Shown: positions 56,538-64,000 of the stretch, piece after piece | Layout of the letters: the number at the start of each line of letters is the position of its first letter | Numbering within the stretch: position 1 is the stretch's first letter | Assembly: GCF_900128905.1 (NCBI RefSeq) | Contig: NZ_FQTV01000003.1 | Span: 225,850-289,849, forward strand | Source: Bacteroides luti | GTDB lineage: Bacteria > Bacteroidota > Bacteroidia > Bacteroidales > Bacteroidaceae | Direction: 5' to 3' | Length of the DNA: 64,000 bases | Made by a program: the position numbers and the translations under genes | Notes under the pieces: model-generated | The model's input: only the letters and a program-made list of their open reading frames with translations | Database searches by the model: none | Told to the model about the DNA's origin: nothing

Positions 56538-56582
56538 AATAAATCTCCCACAAGAATTTTACAGATTCTTTGTGGGAGATTA
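56538..56582 (-). terminator. Terminator of the leu operon
   Basis: AATCTCCCACAAAGAAT pairs with ATTCTTGTGGGAGATT on minus with one bulge, then TTATTTTT. It is separated from leuB by the TGTACA element. Confidence 0.88.
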
Positions 56583-56610
56583 TTAATTTCTACTCGAGAT
56601 GTTTTTGCAT

Positions 56611-56688
56611 CCTTGTACAAAAGAATGCATTCTTCTGTACAAAAGATTTAATTGTTCTGTACAAAAGAAAACAATCTTTTGTACAAGG
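56611..56688. repeat. TGTACA tetrad element, copy C
   Basis: TGTACA at 56614, 56636, 56658 and 56680, exactly 22 bp apart. Spacers include AAAGAATGCATTCTTC, almost a perfect palindrome. It lies between the leuB stop (27 nt away) and the operon terminator, so it is transcribed as part of the leu mRNA 3' end. Confidence 0.9.
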
Positions 56689-56714
56689 ATTTATTATCTA
56701 TTCAAGGAGTTTTA

Positions 56715-57788
56715 TTAATTAGCCTTGATATAATTTACAATCCACTGTCCAACTTCAGAAGTTGATGACGGTTTTACACCTTCGCTAGCAATATCTTCAG
56801 TTACAACATTTGCATCCATTGAAGCTGCAACGGCTTTGGTGATTAATTCAGCTTCTTCTTTCAAACCAAATGCATATTCCAACATCATTGCTGCCGAAAG
56901 AATTGTAGCAAGCGGATTAGCAATATTCTTACCTGCTGCCTGTGGATAAGAACCGTGAATAGGCTCGAACACAGAAGTGTGAGCGCCAATTGAAGCAGAA
57001 GGAAGTAATCCCATTGAACCTGTAATTACAGAACCTTCGTCGGTAAGGATATCTCCAAACATATTCTCGGTTACCATTACGTCGAAGCTCTTTGGCCACT
57101 GAATCATACGCATTGCTGCATTGTCTACAAACAAGTATTCTGTCTCTACTTCAGGGAAATCTTTAGAGATTTCACGGGCAACTTCGCGCCACAAACGAGA
57201 AGTTGCTAGAATATTAGCTTTGTCAACAACAGTAAGTTTCTTACGGCGTTGCATTGCATATTCAAAAGCCAGACGAACAATACGTTCTATTTCGTAACGA
57301 CTGTAAACACATGTATCATAAGCAGTGTTACCATCTTCGCTTCTTCCCTGAGGACGACCGAAATAAAGTCCACCAGTTAATTCGCGGATGCACATAAAAT
57401 CGGCACCTTCAATAAGGTCTGCACGAAGTGGTGACTTATGAACAAGTGAAGGGAAAGTAGTTACCGGACGAATATTGGCAAACAATCCCAATTTTTTACG
57501 CATAGCAAGCAAACCTTGTTCAGGACGTACGGTTGCGCTTGGATCATTATCGTATTTGGGTGCGCCAATAGCTCCGAACAATACAGCATCGCTCTGCATA
57601 CAAAGCTCATGAGTAGCATCAGGATAAGGATTACCTGTTTCATCAATGGCACATGCTCCTACCAAAGCATGTTTGTAATTTAATTCGTGATTAAACTTTT
57701 CGCAAACGGCAATTGTTGCGTTCAACGCTTGTTCTACAACCTCGGGACCAATTCCGTCTCCGGGAAGGACTGCAATATTTAATTTCAT
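56715..57788 (-). CDS. leuB: 3-isopropylmalate dehydrogenase
   Basis: NAD-dependent oxidative decarboxylation of 3-isopropylmalate in leucine synthesis, and of methylmalate if the citramalate route operates. The 357-residue protein begins [20 protein letters not shown], with ELTGGLYFG, the metal-binding [13 protein letters not shown] and the NAD motif [19 protein letters not shown]. Last gene of leuA-leuC-leuD-cimA-leuB. Confidence 0.96.
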   Translation of the reverse strand: MKLNIAVLPGDGIGPEVVEQALNATIAVCEKFNHELNYKHALVGACAIDETGNPYPDATHELCMQSDAVLFGAIGAPKYDNDPSATVRPEQGLLAMRKKLGLFANIRPVTTFPSLVHKSPLRADLIEGADFMCIRELTGGLYFGRPQGRSEDGNTAYDTCVYSRYEIERIVRLAFEYAMQRRKKLTVVDKANILATSRLWREVAREISKDFPEVETEYLFVDNAAMRMIQWPKSFDVMVTENMFGDILTDEGSVITGSMGLLPSASIGAHTSVFEPIHGSYPQAAGKNIANPLATILSAAMMLEYAFGLKEEAELITKAVAASMDANVVTEDIASEGVKPSSTSEVGQWIVNYIKAN

Positions 57789-57807
57789 TTTTTTATATGG
57801 TTTATTA

Positions 57808-59328
57808 TTAATATTCTTCTTCTATAATATTCAGCATTTTCACTGTGGCTTTAATAGCAGCCTCAGTCTGGTCGGCATCCAGTCCTTTTGTACGGAACAC
57901 CCGATCATTATTTTTCCAGGTAATTATGGTTTGCACAAACGCATCTGTACGTCCACCCGGAGGAATACTCACGGCATAGTTTATCAACATTGGGAATTTT
58001 CTGCCCAACGTATTTTTATAAACTTTACGCAAAGCCCTCATAAATGCATCATACTGACCATCGCCCGATGATGTTTCCTCATATTCCTTTCCATTTACGG
58101 ATATTTTCAAGGTTGCTACCGGTTTAAGCCCGCTGGTCAGAGTAAGGAAATAGTCGAGCAACTTCACTTTGCTGTTTGCCGAGCTGTGTTTCAATACATC
58201 AGAAATAATGTAAGGTAAATCTTCCTGCGTAACCAATTCCTTTCGGTCTCCCAGTTCAATAATCCGTTCCATTACTTTCTTCATGGATTCTTCATCGAGT
58301 TCCAATCCCAACGATTCCAGATTCTTACGAATATTAGCCTTTCCTGAAGTTTTTCCCAAAGCATATTCACGAACACGTCCAAAACGTTCGGGCAAAAGAT
58401 CATTATAATAGAGATTACTCTTTGAATCGCCATCCGCATGTACGCCGGCCACCTGAGTAAATACGTTCTCACCAATGATCGGTTTATTAGCTGGAATGGC
58501 AATGCCAGAGTAAGATTCAACTATCCTGCTTATATCATTCAACCGATCTTCCACAATGGAAGTTTCGGCATTGAAGTGATCCTTCAAGATGGCCTGTACA
58601 CTAGAGAGTGGTGCATTACCGGCTCTTTCTCCCAATCCGTTTATCGTGGTATGAAGTCCCTTTGCTCCTGAAATAACCGCAGCCAATACATTGGCAACAG
58701 CAAGATCATAATCATTATGCGCATGAAAATCAAAATGCACATTAGGATAACGTTTTACCATTTTGCGCATATATTCCAATGTCTGCAAAGGATTGAGAAT
58801 ACCCAGGGTATCTGGTAACATGAAGCGTTTGATAGGTAATTTAATTAATGCATTCATTAACTGAATTACATAATCGGGAGAATGTTGCATACCATTGCTC
58901 CAGTCTTCCAGATAAACATTCACATCAAAACCCATCTTCTGAGCATTGTTTACCACAGTTGTGATATCGGCTATATGCTCTTCGGGAGATTTTCGGAGTT
59001 GTAGTTCGCAATGCTTCAGTGAACCTTTGCAAAGAAGATTGATTACCCGGCACCCAGCTTCGCGTATCCAGTTCAAAGAATCCGTTCCATCTACAAATCC
59101 CAGCACTTCCACTCGATCGAGAAGTCCTCGGCGGGCAGCCCAGGCAGAAATCATCTTCACCGATTCGAGTTCTCCTTCCGAGACTCGTGCAGAAGCAACC
59201 TCGATACGATCCACTTTCAGCTCTTCAAGCAACAAACGAGCTATCATGAGTTTCTCTTGCGATACAAAAGAAACTCCACTCGTTTGCTCGCCATCACGAA
59301 GCGTTGTGTCTAATATCTCTATTCTCAT
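57808..59328 (-). CDS. cimA: LeuA-like acyltransferase, probable (R)-citramalate synthase
   Basis: Claisen-type condensing enzyme of the DRE-TIM metallolyase group. The 506-residue protein shows [17 protein letters not shown] at the N terminus (metal-binding Asp and catalytic Arg), [20 protein letters not shown], and [11 protein letters not shown]. An allosteric C-terminal domain spans about 390-506. It is clearly different from the leuA product in the same operon. Its place between leuD and leuB, and the Ile codons of the operon leader, favour pyruvate as acceptor (citramalate for isoleucine). A second isopropylmalate or a homocitrate synthase remains possible. Its ATG overlaps the leuD stop (ATGA). 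Confidence 0.75.
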   Translation of the reverse strand: MRIEILDTTLRDGEQTSGVSFVSQEKLMIARLLLEELKVDRIEVASARVSEGELESVKMISAWAARRGLLDRVEVLGFVDGTDSLNWIREAGCRVINLLCKGSLKHCELQLRKSPEEHIADITTVVNNAQKMGFDVNVYLEDWSNGMQHSPDYVIQLMNALIKLPIKRFMLPDTLGILNPLQTLEYMRKMVKRYPNVHFDFHAHNDYDLAVANVLAAVISGAKGLHTTINGLGERAGNAPLSSVQAILKDHFNAETSIVEDRLNDISRIVESYSGIAIPANKPIIGENVFTQVAGVHADGDSKSNLYYNDLLPERFGRVREYALGKTSGKANIRKNLESLGLELDEESMKKVMERIIELGDRKELVTQEDLPYIISDVLKHSSANSKVKLLDYFLTLTSGLKPVATLKISVNGKEYEETSSGDGQYDAFMRALRKVYKNTLGRKFPMLINYAVSIPPGGRTDAFVQTIITWKNNDRVFRTKGLDADQTEAAIKATVKMLNIIEEEY

Positions 59329-59909
59329 TTGCTTTCCCAGGCTTCTATTTTATCTTTATTGCTTAGCAGGTAATCAATATCATCCAAGCCGTTCATCAAA
59401 CAATGTTTTTTGTATGCATTGATCTGGAATTGTTCGCTTTTACCTGTAGCTTTATTTGTTATTGTCTGGTTTGGCAGATCAACTTCAACTTCTGTTTTTG
59501 CATCTTCCTCGATAGAAGCAAATAGTTCTGCCAAAAATTCATCAGAAACAACAACCGGAAGAACAAAGTTGTTCAGTGCATTATTCTTAAAGATATCTGC
59601 AAAGAAACTGCTGACAACAATACGGAAACCATATCCTGCAATAGCCCATGCAGCATGTTCGCGACTTGAACCCGAACCAAAGTTCTTTCCGGCAACCAAT
59701 ATCTTTCCAGAATAAGTTGGATTGTTAAGAACAAATGTCTCTATCGGATTTCCTTGCTTATCATATCTCCAGTCGCGGAAAAGATTATCTCCGAAACCTT
59801 CTTTGGTTGTAGCTTTTAAGAAACGTGCAGGAATAATTTGGTCAGTGTCCACATTTTCAAGAGGAAGTGGAACACAAGTGCTGGTAGTTATATTAAATTT
59901 TTCTTTCAT
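59325..59909 (-). CDS. leuD: 3-isopropylmalate dehydratase small subunit
   Basis: Swivel domain of the isomerase converting 2- to 3-isopropylmalate. The 194-residue protein has the motifs [31 protein letters not shown] and FKNNALNN. The stop overlaps the next start by 4 nt, and leuC ends 13 nt upstream, indicating tight translational coupling. Confidence 0.96.
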   Translation of the reverse strand: MKEKFNITTSTCVPLPLENVDTDQIIPARFLKATTKEGFGDNLFRDWRYDKQGNPIETFVLNNPTYSGKILVAGKNFGSGSSREHAAWAIAGYGFRIVVSSFFADIFKNNALNNFVLPVVVSDEFLAELFASIEEDAKTEVEVDLPNQTITNKATGKSEQFQINAYKKHCLMNGLDDIDYLLSNKDKIEAWESK

Positions 59910-59922
59910 TGTTATTCAACTT

Positions 59923-61320
59923 TTAAGCCATTAATACTCGTGGATCAGTTATTTCTCCGGTAATTGCTGCAGCTGCCGCAACAAGTGGACTAGCCAAAAG
60001 GGTACGGGCACCTGGTCCCTGACGTCCTTCAAAATTACGGTTTGATGTAGATACTGAATATTTACCGGCCGGAACTTTATCTTCGTTCATTGCCAAGCAA
60101 GCAGAACAGCCTGGTTGACGAAGTTCGAAACCTGCTTCGTTTAAAATTTTATCAAGACCTTCTTCACGAATCTGCTGATCTACTGCCCATGAACCCGGAA
60201 CCAACCAAGCTACCACGTTTGCAGCTTTTTTCTTTCCTTTAACGAAAGAGGCGAATTCACGAAAATCTTCAATACGTCCGTTAGTACAGCTACCTAGGAA
60301 TACATAATCAATCTTCTTGCCAAGCATTGAATCACCGGCTTTGAAACCCATATATTCTAAAGATTTAGCATAAGAAATTCTTCCGGCTTCGGGAACACTT
60401 TCAATAGTTGGAATATTTGAAGTAATGCCCAATCCCATACCAGGATTTGTTCCGTAAGTAATCATTGGTTCAATATCTTCAGCTTTGAAAGTTATTTCCT
60501 TATCGAATACTGCATCCGAGTCACTCTTCAATGTTTTCCAGTATTCAACAGCTTTATCCCAAGCTTCACCTTTAGGAGCATATTCTCTACCTTTAATATA
60601 TTCAATTGTTTTTTCATCTGGAGCAATCATTCCACCACGAGCACCCATTTCAATAGAAAGATTGCAAAGTGTAAGACGTCCTTCCATTGTTAGATCTTTC
60701 ACTGCTTCTCCGGCATATTCCACAAAATATCCGGTAGCTCCACCAGTTGTCATCTTTGCAATGATATAAAGAGCAATATCCTTAGCTGTTACTCCTTTGT
60801 TTAATTTACCATCTACAGTAATACGCATTGTTTTCGGACGAGACTGAAGAACACATTGTGATGCCATTACCATTTCAACTTCCGATGTACCGATTCCGAA
60901 TGCAATAGCACCCATGGCTCCGTGAGTTGAGGTGTGAGAATCACCACAAACAATAGTCATACCTGGAAGAGTCAAACCATTTTCCGGACCTACCACATGG
61001 ATAATACCATTTTTCTTGTGTCCCATTCCAAAATAGTTCAGGCCAAAATCTTTTGCGTTCTTATCTAACGCAGCAACCTGATTGCGTGAAATAGGATCAA
61101 CAATTTCTTTATCCTGATTTAATGTAGGAATGTTATGATCGGGCATGCAAAAAATCTTTTCCGGGCGGAAACATTTTAACCCACGATCTCTCATTCCCGA
61201 GAAAGCCTGCGGACTTGTTACCTCATGACAGTAAAGTCTGTCAATATATAATTGAGTAGGACCATCTTCTACCGTACTTACAACGTGCGCGTCCCAAATC
61301 TTGTCGAATAATGTTTTCAT
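59923..61320 (-). CDS. leuC: 3-isopropylmalate dehydratase large subunit
   Basis: Aconitase-family subunit holding the [4Fe-4S] cluster. The 465-residue protein shows [15 protein letters not shown], the ligand Cys in [12 protein letters not shown] and the ligand pair in [11 protein letters not shown]. The C-terminal [19 protein letters not shown] is typical. It lies 48 nt after leuA and 13 nt before leuD. Confidence 0.97.
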   Translation of the reverse strand: MKTLFDKIWDAHVVSTVEDGPTQLYIDRLYCHEVTSPQAFSGMRDRGLKCFRPEKIFCMPDHNIPTLNQDKEIVDPISRNQVAALDKNAKDFGLNYFGMGHKKNGIIHVVGPENGLTLPGMTIVCGDSHTSTHGAMGAIAFGIGTSEVEMVMASQCVLQSRPKTMRITVDGKLNKGVTAKDIALYIIAKMTTGGATGYFVEYAGEAVKDLTMEGRLTLCNLSIEMGARGGMIAPDEKTIEYIKGREYAPKGEAWDKAVEYWKTLKSDSDAVFDKEITFKAEDIEPMITYGTNPGMGLGITSNIPTIESVPEAGRISYAKSLEYMGFKAGDSMLGKKIDYVFLGSCTNGRIEDFREFASFVKGKKKAANVVAWLVPGSWAVDQQIREEGLDKILNEAGFELRQPGCSACLAMNEDKVPAGKYSVSTSNRNFEGRQGPGARTLLASPLVAAAAAITGEITDPRVLMA

Positions 61321-61368
61321 ATTCTCTATTGTCTAATTATTATATATATTACCTATTGAAACAAAATC

Positions 61369-62865
61369 TTATTTTATAAACTTATTAATACAGTCAATAT
61401 AAGCTTCTACAGATGCTGCAACAATATCTGTATTGGCACCAAAACCGTAATAAACGTGTTTGTTATATTCAACCTGCATGTGTACTTTACCAACATCATC
61501 ACTACCTTTGCTGATAGCCTGAATTGTAAATTCTTTCAATGTCATATTACGGTGAATTATATTCTTCAAAGCTTTAATTGCAGCATCAACCGGTCCGTTA
61601 CCACTTGCAGCAGCTTCAAATTTCTCACCTGCAATATCCAAGCCTAAACTTGCCACAGAACGAACACCAACACCACTTGTAACCTGAAGGTAATCAACCT
61701 TTATACGTTTGTTGGTACTTCTTTCTGCTCCAGCAAGCATAAGAACATCATCATCATTAATATCTTTTTTGCGATCGGCCAGCTTAAGGAATTCATCATA
61801 AACTTTATCAAGCTTTTCTTTTTCCAAATCTATACCAAGAGAAGATAAACGATGCTTCAATGCAGCTCTTCCACTACGAGCAGTCAATACAATTGAACTA
61901 TCGTCAATACCAACATCATGCGGATTAATAATTTCATAAGTCTGAAGGTTCTTCAATACACCATCCTGATGAATTCCAGATGAATGAGCAAAAGCATTCC
62001 GGCCAACAATCGCCTTATTCGGTTGAATTGGCATATTCATCAAACTTGAAACCATACGTGATGTAGGATATATCTTTTGAGTATTAATATTAGTCTGAAT
62101 ATTAAACTCATGATGACTTTTCAAAATCATAGCCACTTCTTCCAAAGCAGTATTACCGGCACGTTCGCCAATTCCATTCATGGTAACCTCTACCTGACGA
62201 GCTCCACCAATGATACCTGCAATAGTGTTTGCAGTAGCCATACCAAGGTCGTTGTGGCAGTGTGTAGAAATTATTGCATTATCTATGCCGTTTACATTTT
62301 CTTTCAAGAATCTGATTTTAGCTTCATATTCAGAAGGCAAACAATAACCTGTTGTATCAGGTATATTCACCACAGTGGCACCAGCTTTTACAACAGCTTC
62401 AATTACTCTTGCAAGATATTCATTATCTGTTCTACCGGCATCTTCTGCATAGAATTCTACATCTTCTACATACTTCTTAGCATATTTAACAGCAGCAACA
62501 GCTCGCTCAATAATTTCTTCACGAGTTGAGTTAAACTTATATTTAATATGAGAGTCAGATGTTCCTATACCTGTATGTATACGTTTATGTTTTGCATATT
62601 TCAGAGCTTCAACTGCTACATCAATATCTCTCTCAACTGCACGGGTCAATGCACAAATTGTTGGCCATGTAACAGCCTTTGATATTTCAATCACTGAATT
62701 AAAATCACCAGGACTCGAAACTGGGAAACCAGCCTCAATTATATCTACACCAAGAGCTTCCAATGCTTTCGCAACCTGGATTTTCTCTACTGTATTTAAT
62801 TGGCAGCCGGGAACTTGTTCACCATCTCGAAGAGTAGTATCAAAAATAAATAATCTGTCACTCAT
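61369..62865 (-). CDS. leuA: 2-isopropylmalate synthase
   Basis: First committed step of leucine synthesis, joining acetyl-CoA and 2-ketoisovalerate; normally feedback-inhibited by leucine. The 498-residue protein begins [20 protein letters not shown]. It carries [19 protein letters not shown] with the metal His pair, [14 protein letters not shown], and a C-terminal LeuA allosteric domain (about 380-498). First structural gene of the operon, directly downstream of the attenuator. Confidence 0.96.
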   Translation of the reverse strand: MSDRLFIFDTTLRDGEQVPGCQLNTVEKIQVAKALEALGVDIIEAGFPVSSPGDFNSVIEISKAVTWPTICALTRAVERDIDVAVEALKYAKHKRIHTGIGTSDSHIKYKFNSTREEIIERAVAAVKYAKKYVEDVEFYAEDAGRTDNEYLARVIEAVVKAGATVVNIPDTTGYCLPSEYEAKIRFLKENVNGIDNAIISTHCHNDLGMATANTIAGIIGGARQVEVTMNGIGERAGNTALEEVAMILKSHHEFNIQTNINTQKIYPTSRMVSSLMNMPIQPNKAIVGRNAFAHSSGIHQDGVLKNLQTYEIINPHDVGIDDSSIVLTARSGRAALKHRLSSLGIDLEKEKLDKVYDEFLKLADRKKDINDDDVLMLAGAERSTNKRIKVDYLQVTSGVGVRSVASLGLDIAGEKFEAAASGNGPVDAAIKALKNIIHRNMTLKEFTIQAISKGSDDVGKVHMQVEYNKHVYYGFGANTDIVAASVEAYIDCINKFIK

Positions 62866-62899
62866 CTTTTAACCTCTTTATTTAATTTATAATAATATC

Positions 62900-62940
62900 A
62901 TAAAAAAAAGCCTTTCACACTAGGAAGTGAGAAAGGCTTT
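62900..62940 (-). terminator. Attenuator terminator in front of leuA
   Basis: On minus, AAGCCTTTCTCACT and AGTGTGAAAGGCTT (62908-62939) form a 14-bp stem with one T-T mismatch and loop TCCT, followed by eight T. An upstream arm GGAAGTGAG (62971-62979) can pair 9 bp with CTCACTTCC (62923-62931) and block the terminator. Confidence 0.92.
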
Positions 62941-62981
62941 ATATATTTTAATACATATCTATGCACAACGCTCACTTCCAT

Positions 62982-63041
62982 CTAGCTTACCAGAAGAATA
63001 ATAATAATGCACAGGAGAATATGTATAAATGTCTGTTTCAT
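62982..63041 (-). CDS. leuL: leu leader peptide (19 codons, Ile/Leu-rich)
   Basis: Reads MKQTFIHILLCIIIILLVS from ATG at 63039-63041 to TAG at 62982-62984: six Ile (four in a row), four Leu and one Val. The antiterminator arm begins 2 nt after the stop, so a terminating ribosome would cover it. The promoter lies 25 nt upstream. Role inferred from this layout; no protein function is implied. Confidence 0.88.
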   Translation of the reverse strand: MKQTFIHILLCIIIILLVS

Positions 63042-63065
63042 AAAATTGTCTTTGTTTTGACGCTG

Positions 63066-63096
63066 CAAAGGTAGGCAATATTTCTTATTAACCAAA
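63066..63096 (-). promoter_or_regulatory. Promoter of the leu operon
   Basis: Minus-strand TTTG (63093-63096), 19-bp spacer, TACCTTTG (63066-63073); same boxes and spacing as the ilv promoter. Confidence 0.85.
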
Positions 63097-63199
63097 CGAT
63101 ATGAAACTTTTTTATTGCAAATTATATCATTCTATAATAATTAAAGCTTTTTTTTCACTAATATATTATCGTTTAATCTAAAAAGAATGAGATATTGAA

Positions 63200-63240
63200 A
63201 TAAAAAAGAGAATTTCAAATTTTACTTTAAAACTCTCTTA
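63200..63240 (-). terminator. Terminator after the small lipoprotein
   Basis: On minus, AAGAGA-TTT and AAA-TCTCTT form a stem with mismatches, followed by six T. Confidence 0.65.
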
Positions 63241-63273
63241 ATATTATTACTGCAAAACAAGAACTTAGTATTC

Positions 63274-63486
63274 CTATTTTTTATTTGCAGGTTTAGCAGC
63301 TTTTTCTACACTTGCAGCTTTTACAGTATCAGCTTTAACAGACTTAGCTGTATCAGCAACTGCTTTAGTTGAGTCAGTCACAGCAGTTTCAGGAGCTGGA
63401 GCTGTTTCTGTTTTTTTATTTCCACAAGAAGTAATAGTACATGTAAATGCAAGAGCAAAAGCTGCAATAAATAATTTTGTTTTCAT
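63274..63486 (-). CDS. Small Ala/Lys/Thr-rich lipoprotein, 70 aa
   Basis: Starts MKTKLFIAAFALAFTCTITS followed by the lipobox Cys21, so it should be lipidated. The mature part of about 50 residues is low-complexity (Ala, Lys, Thr, Val, Asp), with VKADTVKAASVEKAAKPANKK-like repeats of short AK/DT units and no fold that I recognise. It has a full consensus promoter and its own terminator, so it is likely a genuine, well-expressed gene; function unknown. Confidence 0.78.
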   Translation of the reverse strand: MKTKLFIAAFALAFTCTITSCGNKKTETAPAPETAVTDSTKAVADTAKSVKADTVKAASVEKAAKPANKK

Positions 63487-63534
63487 AATAAATTCGCTTT
63501 AAGTATTAATAATTTCATAAAATTAACTACTTCG

Positions 63535-63565
63535 CAAATATAATCAAATATATGTAAAAATCAAA
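63535..63565 (-). promoter_or_regulatory. Promoter of the small lipoprotein gene
   Basis: Minus-strand TTTG (63562-63565), 19-bp spacer, TATATTTG (63535-63542). Confidence 0.8.
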
Positions 63566-63883
63566 TTTAGTTTCCAAAATTACAAAAAAAGAGATAAATT
63601 ACTCAAGATGAGTATAGTACATATGAGGATTGCTAAAAATGTTCGATAGATAACAAATAAGTTGTATAAAGAGAAGCCAAGTTAAATCGGAACAAATGAA
63701 ACTTAGGATAGAGAATATATTTATAAGTCGACTCAAAGTTATTCCGTCTTAAATTAAGAAGCTAAGTTATCATAGGAGGTGAAATATATACACATAAAAG
63801 CAGCAGTTACAGCATTCAGCATAATCACAAAAGTTCACGTTATTCGGGAAGAGGTAGCATATTTATAAGGAGACGCATATATA
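63566..63883. other. Gap between the lipoprotein promoter and the rRNA terminator
   Basis: About 320 bases without a credible frame or hairpin; nothing recognised. Confidence 0.5.
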
Positions 63884-63925
63884 CAAAAAAAGAGTCCCAT
63901 TCATTCTTCATGAACAGGACTCTTA
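63884..63925 (-). terminator. Terminator of the rRNA operon
   Basis: AAGAGTCC-TGTTCAT pairs with ATGAATG-GGACTCTT on minus, followed by seven T, immediately after the 5S 3' end. Confidence 0.9.
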
Positions 63926-63929
63926 GATA

Positions 63930-64000
63930 AAACGGCAGCTACCTACTCTCCCACTGTTACGCAGTACCATCGGCGTGATCAGGCTTAACTTCTCTGTTCG
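63930..64000 (-). rRNA. rrf: 5S rRNA, 3' part only
   Basis: The minus strand reads CGAACAGAGAAGTTAAGCCT at the window edge, then the loop E region GATGGTACTGCG and the 3' end GGGAGAGTAGGTAGCTGCC. This is the last about 70 of some 110 nt; the 5' part and the rest of the rRNA operon lie beyond base 64000. Confidence 0.95.

Overview
The window looks like a chromosomal segment of a Bacteroides-like member of the Bacteroidia. The DNA is AT-rich. Many genes are preceded by the Bacteroides -7 box (TAnnTTTG), and several also have a -33 TTTG about 19-20 bp upstream. The gene content fits an anaerobic gut-type Bacteroidota: LptD- and TonB-type outer-membrane proteins, class II ribonucleotide reductase, a DPE2-like MalQ with two CBM20 domains, AsnA, a GH31 glycosidase, and a leu operon carrying a second LeuA-like enzyme. 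Most of the window is housekeeping DNA. I saw no intact transposon, prophage or CRISPR array.

Layout. 1-5060 (minus): the branched-chain amino-acid operon ilvD-ilvB-ilvN followed by an acyl-ACP thioesterase cut by the window edge, with a complete ribosome-mediated attenuator upstream of ilvD. 5.3-6.8 kb: slyD and a secreted thioredoxin-like protein sharing a bidirectional terminator. 6.8-8.8 kb: a poorly coding accessory patch with degenerate TAGTGGCAGAT repeats, a GC-rich inverted repeat and one orphan gene flanked by an imperfect direct repeat. 8.8-19.9 kb: a secreted GH31 glycosidase, aroC with an M20 peptidase, lysS-gpsA-pgi, a lipoprotein and a HAD phosphatase. 20.2-20.4 kb: tRNA-Arg(CCG). 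20.7-34.4 kb: asnA-ung, lptD, an HD protein, an MscS channel with a NamZ-like muramidase, an NAD(P)-binding protein, a BASS transporter, a BtuB-like receptor, a cell-wall amidase and an MCE protein. 34.7-43.9 kb: dnaA, a nitroreductase, nrdJ, malQ, folB. 44-53.5 kb: fur-purA, a dipeptidyl peptidase III with an AlkD-like protein, an AraC-type regulator, recQ, a TPR protein and cysK. 53.6-56.5 kb: a CDF cation exporter and an outer-membrane barrel. 56.7-63.1 kb (minus): leuA-leuC-leuD-cimA/leuA2-leuB behind a second attenuator. 63.2-64 kb: a small lipoprotein and the 3' part of a 5S rRNA gene.

The two branched-chain operons at opposite ends form one regulatory story. Each transcript starts at a full TTTG-N19-TAccTTTG promoter. 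Each then encodes a short leader peptide rich in Ile, Leu and Val codons, whose stop codon lies in or next to an antiterminator arm that competes with a strong intrinsic terminator. The leu leader carries four consecutive Ile codons. This makes sense if the CimA-like enzyme with LeuCD and LeuB also supplies 2-oxobutyrate for isoleucine.

The most unusual structural signal is an intergenic element present three times (about 14.2, 43.5 and 56.65 kb). Each copy has four TGTACA palindromes spaced exactly 22 bp apart, with spacers that are themselves near-palindromic, giving a dyad about every 11 bp. I do not recognise it as a described element.
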